A stretch of 64,000 bases of DNA, taken from the NCBI GenBank assembly GCA_030522415.1, contig JAMASW010000050.1, positions 7,501-71,500 on the forward strand, given 5' to 3'. The notes under the pieces are model-generated. The model was given only the letters and a program-made list of their open reading frames with translations. It had not been told where the DNA came from and searched no databases. Below are positions 58,322 to 64,000 of this stretch, in pieces. The number at the start of each line of letters is the position of its first letter. The stretch's first letter is position 1. The translations under genes were made by a program, and so were the position numbers. Origin of the DNA: Channallabes apus (Eukaryota > Chordata > Actinopteri > Siluriformes > Clariidae).

Positions 58322-59600
58322 CACGGGAAAAATTACAAAATGAAAAAACAAACAGTGTCTACTTTATAAACAGCTTAGTATGTGCGTCGAGATGCTGAAA
58401 TCCCTTGCATGTTTTTGCTTCCAAGTGGAGAGATATTTGACCGATAGCCTAGAACAAAAGATCTATAGGTGTGATCACAACCCCCTCCGACCGACCGTGC
58501 CATCAATCACTGACCACCTCAGAAGTTCCCTCCAATGTATGGCTGCAATACTTGTTTTGCAAGTATTTTTAACACCATTCAAAGGCGTACAAGTTCCATT
58601 CAACATATAATGATGTCTCCACATGTTAATATATTCCTAAAATTTATATATTACAAGTTGATAAACTGATCTGCGGTAGCGGAAAAATCCGCTGAAAAAA
58701 GGACAGGCTACAGCGCACGCACACACACACACAGACACACACACACACACACAGACACACCTCCCTTGAGCCCTCGGTAAACATCCAAGCACTGAGGCAC
58801 GCAAATCCCCTGACCACAATAAGGTGGCAATCCCTCAGGGGGGAAGATGAAAAATACAAATTAAATAAATAAAACAAAATAAAATATCCTTAATCCAGAT
58901 TTTATCAATCAACGACATAATATTGATCTTAGCTGGATGGTCTAATTCTCAAAACCGTTTAACCTAAAGAAAAACTTAACACACTATAACTAGAATATTT
59001 ACAAAACTGAAAGGTTGTCTTATGTATAATAAAAAAACCTCATAACTCAAAAAGATCATATTATGTTTTTATATATTTTTTTTTAGATTTTTTTTATAGT
59101 AACTGAACAGCTCTCTTCTCTCCAATCCACTCCTAAACCACAGTCTCCTATTTCTCTGTGCGTGCTCTGGAGCCTGTGAATGAATACACGCAGCTGAGGT
59201 TTTGTATAGAGATACAATAATTTTACTGCTGGAAAATCAGCATTTTATCTAATTTGAAATATAAACCTAATATTATCTGTTACTTAATATATTTTCTTTA
59301 AAAACAGTGGTTTTTTATATCATAAATATAATAATCCATAATTATGTGGGTATCCATATTAGATGGCTTTTAGTGAAATAAAACTGTAACTTACTTTAAA
59401 ACTAAACATGGTCCCTAAAACGGAGCTCTGGACACAGAGCTACAGACCCCACTGTAACCCCCTTACCCAGTTAGCTAGCAGTTAATGACCACCACTACTT
59501 GTGCAGTTCATAAAAGGACAGGTAATGTTTGTCGCGCTGTTGCACAAACAGCACGCTCATTTATTTAAGAGAGAGTTTATGAGAGTTTATGAGTGTGCTG
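58322..59600. other. unassigned AT-rich sequence with CA microsatellite
   Basis: A CA/CAGA repeat lies at about 58713-58760. The open frames on both sides of it are repeat artefacts. No gene was seen. Confidence 0.35.
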
Positions 59601-59707
59601 CTTTGATGTGCTGGGTATGGCGAGGCGTCGACGGCTGATCAGTGTAAAGTAGCGTACTTTACACACTGATTAGCAGTTGGCGCCCCGCCATACCCAGCAG
59701 ATCAAAG
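59601..59707. repeat. 107-bp palindrome
   Basis: CTTTGATGTGCTGGGTATGG on the left pairs with CCATACCCAGCAGATCAAAG on the right. The inner part (CAGTGTAAAGTA/TACTTTACACACTG) pairs too, leaving a loop of a few bases. Transcribed, it would fold into a long hairpin. It may be a tiny MITE. Confidence 0.8.
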
Positions 59708-59824
59708 GGGCAGTTATCGGCTATGACGCGTTGAAGGAGAACTTAATAGTTCTCAAAAATAGTGTAAATGTCTGCAACAATCACTAACCATTAAAATGTT
59801 TTTTTTTTGTAATTAAACACGAAA

Positions 59825-59833
<9 letters not shown>

Positions 59834-59912
<79 letters not shown>
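59834..59912. repeat. AT/CA microsatellite
   Basis: (TA)n to about 59900, then (CA)n, directly abutting the hAT end at 59913. TATATATA is also found right after its far end at 62036, suggesting that the original TSD lay in or created the AT run. Confidence 0.85.
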
Positions 59913-59914
<2 letters not shown>

Positions 59915-60435
59915 AGGGCGTAGGTTTGCTACCTATGACTCCAACTAATACCCCATCCCCCAATCCCCTTTTCCACCCACCAACCCCCAACCCCCTGCCC
60001 CATCCACCTACCAACCTCCCACCCCAACTATGTCCACTGAAGACATGTTTTTCTTAATATGGTGCGAAATCACTTTACATTAATACTAGCAATGCTTTGA
60101 TTGATATTAATCCACTCGAAATGCAATTCATTAAGTTAAATTAAGGAATAGTGTAAAGTTAAAGGAATGTTTCATAACTGACAAAAAGATAGTCTTTAAT
60201 AAAATAAAAACTATTCTTTATTGAGCCCTAGTGCAAATGAAACATCTCAATCATCTGTATATATATAAAAGTAGATTACATCTAAACATGAACTACTGTT
60301 ACAGTAGGTACAGTACCACATAACAGCTCAATGCCTATTGCTCCTATATGAAGGAGACAAAAACATGCCTTCGCCTCTTGTTAACAAAAATAAACTGCTG
60401 GCATATTTGCTTGACATCAATATTGTCCAGGCTGT

Positions 60436-61510
60436 TCTTTTTTTCTTCTGATAAACACTAAAGATGATATTTTGTAGAATGCTGAAAACCTGTAATCATT
60501 GATTTACATAGTATTTGTTTTTCCTGCTACGGAAGTCAATGTTTTCAGCTTTTTTCCCCAATATCTTATTTTGTATTCAACAAAATAAAGAAAATCATTA
60601 AAGTTTGGAACCACTTAAGGAGTAAATAGTGAGTAAAGTTTTTTTGGGGGTGAACAATGGCTTTGACCCTAACTCTTCCCCTCTGACTGCACTAGGACCG
60701 GACAGCATTGCCACCTGATGAAATAGCGTGACAAAAAAGTGAAATGTCAGTTCAAAACTTTTGCCAAAAACACTAATGAATCACTTACATCCTCAGCCTA
60801 TCACTCCTCATAATGCTAAATATTAGTATAATCAACATGTATAATACACGCACACATACTGTATTATATGTTATATATATAATCAACATTCAGATTGACC
60901 TCCTGTGACCTCACCTCTTCACCTGAACTACAACATCGCTGATCTGCTCCTGTCCCCTAATTGAAAAACATTGAGGGATTCCTTATGAGCATGGACAGAG
61001 AATGCCTCAGCCTATTATTGGTAACAATGTTAAATCTCAGGACAACTACAGTGGCTTGCAAAAGTATTCGCCCCCCGTGAACTTTTCCACATTTTGTCAC
61101 ATTACAGCCACAAACATGAATCAATTTTATTGGAATTCCACGTGAAAGACCAATACAAAGTGGTGTACACGCGAGAAGTGGAACGAAAATCATACATGAT
61201 TTCAAACATTTTTTTTTTACAAATAAATAACTGAAAAGTGGGGTGTGTGTAATTATTCAGCCCCCTTTGGTCTGAGTGCAGTCAGTTGGCCATAGACATT
61301 GCCTGATGAGTGCTAATGACTAGAGAGCACCTGTGTGTAATCTACACTCTCTCCATCGCTGTCTGATACACAGCACAGGTGTTTAGGTTCTGTTACCTGA
61401 CAAAACAGGATAAACACATGCCATTTAAACAGCAATCATTTTATTTCACTTTTTCACTTTTGAGTCTTGGTGTGCAAACCTCGAATCAAATCATTAATGT
61501 TCGCCAAGTA
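60436..61510. other. foreign block in hAT copy 2
   Basis: Replaces about 65 bases of copy 1. Contains the Tc1-like fragment at 61047 and otherwise unassigned AT-rich sequence. No TSD was identified, so it may be composite. Confidence 0.5.
61047..61385 (+). mobile_element. Tc1-like 5' end fragment
   Basis: ACAGTGGCTTGCAAAAGTAT, then TTTTGTCACATTACAGCCAC and AAGTGGGGTGTGTGTAATTA. These are the left terminal region of a teleost Tc1-like family. It breaks off before any transposase sequence. Confidence 0.6.
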
Positions 61511-62188
61511 AGTGAATGCATTTTAAAAACTATTTTTCTGAAGTGGATTGTCTATTGGTGTCAACAAAATTCTAGCCATATGGCAATATTAGTACATTAG
61601 CTTATCAATTTCTTTCACAATACTGATTTCTGACAAACAGTCACTAGATTAGGAGACTGACAGGGATCATATTTATACTTTTACATTTAGCTGTTTAATC
61701 TGCTGTTTATTTTACGTCCGTATTCACAGACTATAACCTGGCCTGCTGTAATGAATGTGAGTCCACTGCATTTGGCGCTGCTTGTGTCTGAACGCAGCCA
61801 ATAGTCTATCACATGATGGCAGGGAAAGGCACAGCCAATCAAAATGTTCATATTTGTTTTGGGGGCAGGAGGACTCAAGGAGGGAACGTGATTTATCCCT
61901 TTCTGCGTGTCTAGGTTAATGTTGACAGAACGATTAAAAAAAAAAGTGGATTAAATTATTGGTGGGGACATTTCAATGGTCGGAGGATATTGGTGGGGAC
62001 ACATCCCCTCCGTCCACCCTAAATCTACGCCCCTGTATATATATATAATTTAAAACTATTTATTCATTTGTCTTTTATTTACTTACTTACTAGCGAATGC
62101 TTTTTTAGGGCTCTAAAAACTACGGCAGTATGAGTGACAATGGAATAGGACGTGTGAGTTGCACCGGTCACACACACACACACACACA

Positions 62189-62227
<39 letters not shown>

Positions 62228-62345
62228 TTCTTAAAACATCATGTTCACCCATGCACTGAAAAAAAGAACTTGTAAGATTTACTTGATAAAATCCTCATAA
62301 CAATTTGGACACAGATTTTAAGTAAATTTTATTGCTCCAATATAA

Positions 62346-63202
62346 GGCTGAATCCCATTTCTACCCCCTACCCTTCCATTTGACGCGTTCACGTGAAGTG
62401 GTAGAGGTGTCTCATTTCTCTTTTGGTTGGAGGTGTAGGGGGAGGGGGGAAGGGCCAGATAGCCCTCCAAACGAAGATTTTTCAGGACCTCACTTCAAAC
62501 GAAGGGCTAAGCGAAGTTTTCAACATGGCTGCTCACTCGAGCAAGCAGACCCATAAATGTTAAGTCATTTTTGCCATTAATAAAGATTTTTATGACAAGT
62601 TTTCATTATATGTATATTACCTCTAGTCTTGTGTTTGTGTTTATGGTGATGTTCTGTAAAGAAACGTTTGCAAAAAAAATCGCTAAAGTTTGCTAGCGGA
62701 TAGCACATATTGCACAATATTACAAATATATATTTTTATGTCACATACACTTTACTGCATGCTACAAACAAATATGAAATTTCAGTAGCACGGCATTTTG
62801 CCGAGCATTTGATAACGCATTGTTTGTTTTGCTTACGGCCATACACTATTGTTTTGCTTACACTATTCTTACTTATTGCAACGTGACCACAGTTTTGTAA
62901 TTTATATTCTGTATATGGACGGCTGAGGAAACCCGAAGACTCATCCGTGTTCGTGGTGAAAATGAGCAACTTTTTTAAAAATCGAAATACGGCGCAAAAA
63001 ACCTTTGGGAGTGAGTAATCTCTCTTATTGGAATGTGTGATAAACATCGGCGCATGTCCTCTGACGTAACATTAGGAACCAGCGACAACGTATGATGACG
63101 TATAACAGTGTTGTCCCATTTCTTAGGGGAAATATTTATACCCTTCCCCTTTCCACTTCGTTTCAAGGGACAAGGGGAAGAAAATAGAATTGTGATTCAG
63201 CC
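62346..63202. mobile_element. PIF/Harbinger-type MITE with TAA TSD
   Basis: Ends GGCTGAATCCCATTTCTA and GAATTGTGATTCAGCC are inverted. TAA lies directly outside at 62343-62345 and 63203-63205, the 3-bp target type of PIF/Harbinger. 857 bp, without transposase. Confidence 0.75.
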
Positions 63203-63205
63203 TAA

Positions 63206-63926
63206 GTAAAACTCACCCGTAATTGTCAGGTAAAATTTACTTAATTAAATGAACAATAAAAGAAATCAAGTAAAAGTTACATAATTATATTTAATGCACA
63301 AATTAGATTTATTTAAAATAATCAAGTAAAGTTAATTCATTATTGTATCAGCAGGAACCTTAATTTTATGAAATTACTATCATTTTGTTTTGTGAGATTT
63401 TCCCTTAACTTGGTTTTATCAATTTATATTACTCCCTATAATAATGTAAACATTGCTAATTTATGTTTTGGAAAGAAACTTAAGTAATTATTTCATCTAT
63501 ATCTTTCATAAATCACACAACTAAAATATAATTAAACAGTTTATTCAGCAACATTACCAAATATTTGTGACGTTCACAGTCTAGATCCAAGTTGTCTTTT
63601 TAATAAAAGTGCATTCAGCTAAATTTTGCATCCATAGAAAAAAACTGCACGGCACCAGGGCCTGAAATACTTGTTTTAAACAAAATTGTGTAAAATAATA
63701 AATAAATAGAATACAGCATTCATTGAGAAATAAAATACAGCAGAAAATACATTAAACAAACTGTAGAATAAACATTAAAACTTAATAGCCCTCGGAAGCA
63801 GTGAAGTTGCAACATTCAAATCAGCACTCTGGACTAGTGCACTTAAAAGTATGCCATTGAAACCATAACGCATTAAAACATTAAGCTGAACATGTAAAGA
63901 CTTGTAGTCAAGCCAAATCAAATGTT
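63206..63926. other. probable 3' UTR of second SAMD3-like gene
   Basis: AT-rich sequence between the MITE and the last exon on the minus strand; nothing else recognised. Confidence 0.3.
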
Positions 63927-64000
63927 TTAAGATAACTTCATCTTTAAAGCTTGCACTTTTAGTGATAGCTTAATCCCATCAAGTTCTAGAAGAACTTTCT
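63927..64000 (-). CDS. end of a second SAMD3-like terminal exon, partial
   Basis: The minus-strand frame reads KVLLELDGIKLSLKVQALKM and stops at 63927-63929. It aligns with KIFLGLDALKFSPKVNSL at the end of the exon at 55430. Only 24 codons are in the window. Confidence 0.55.
   Translation of the reverse strand, partial: KVLLELDGIKLSLKVQALKMKLS

Larger units (their letters stand above)
59913..62035. mobile_element. non-coding hAT element, CAAGGGCGTAG family, copy 2
   Basis: Ends CAAGGGCGTAGGTTTG and CTAAATCTACGCCCCTG match copy 1 at 21674. The interior is collinear with it except that 60436-61510 is foreign here and the LINE tail of copy 1 is absent. No transposase. Confidence 0.85.
62254..64000 (-). 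mobile_element. second SAMD3-like TIR unit, cut by the window edge
   Basis: Left end CACTGAAAAAAAGAACTTG resembles the left end at 54755. It is followed by the same style of AAGTAAATTTTA-rich sequence, then 1.7 kb later by a SAMD3-like last exon on the minus strand. A Harbinger-type MITE is inserted at 62346. Orientation is the same as in the first unit. Confidence 0.5.

Noticed and set aside
62332..62556. 74-codon open frame on the plus strand
   Set aside because: Lies in the end of a non-coding Harbinger-type MITE and has no domain.

Overview
The window is nuclear DNA from a vertebrate, almost certainly a teleost fish. It is AT-rich, its genes are split by GT-AG introns, and it carries fish-typical repeats: Tc1 elements, hAT elements, Rex1/L2-type LINE tails, tRNA-derived SINEs and an ERV-like LTR element. 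The species cannot be named from the sequence alone. Most of the window is transposable elements (TEs). No complete cellular gene is contained in it.

Backbone (about 6.4-38.3 kb, + strand): five leucine-rich-repeat (LRR) exons of the fish NLRC3/NLRP-like NOD-like receptor type lie at 6484, 26946, 32854, 36801 and 38100. All have GT-AG borders and split a codon after its second base, so they can be spliced in any combination. NACHT and B30.2 domains are not in the window. The exons at 26.9, 32.9 and 36.8 kb come from recent duplication of an exon plus its introns. Their introns are almost identical, but every nucleotide difference among the exons changes the protein.

TE layers. 0-6 kb: an I-type LINE with its reverse transcriptase deleted, a Rex1/L2-type LINE and a SINE. 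7.7-9.3 kb: a hAT element with exact 8-bp target-site duplication (TSD). 10.1-18.2 kb: a full-length 8.1-kb ERV-like LTR element on the - strand, with broken coding regions but nearly identical LTRs. 19.9-24.0 kb: a nest in which an outer hAT contains two other hATs, which in turn carry a SINE and a LINE tail. 24.5-26.1 kb: a Tc1 copy broken by one frameshift. 28.4-30.3 kb: an IS630-like Tc1/mariner element with an intron. 40.9-47.1 kb: a decayed piggyBac-like element containing a Tc1 copy and a BEN-like exon.

Distal part (49-64 kb): an integrase-core pseudogene; the last two exons and 3' UTR of an unidentified gene with an acidic stretch and a Lys/Pro/Ala-rich tail, broken by one frameshift; Tc1 and L2 remnants; and a 3.6-kb unit with inverted ends (54.8-58.3 kb) holding a multi-exon gene whose last exon resembles the teleost SAMD3-like family. 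A second, related unit runs off the right edge. Within the first unit, two exons separated by an intron are also present nearby as an exactly joined, intron-less copy.

Strongest leads: non-synonymous-only divergence of the LRR exons; the hAT nest with readable insertion order; the spliced/unspliced exon pair; the SAMD3-like TIR units; and the young-looking LTR element with a dead polymerase.
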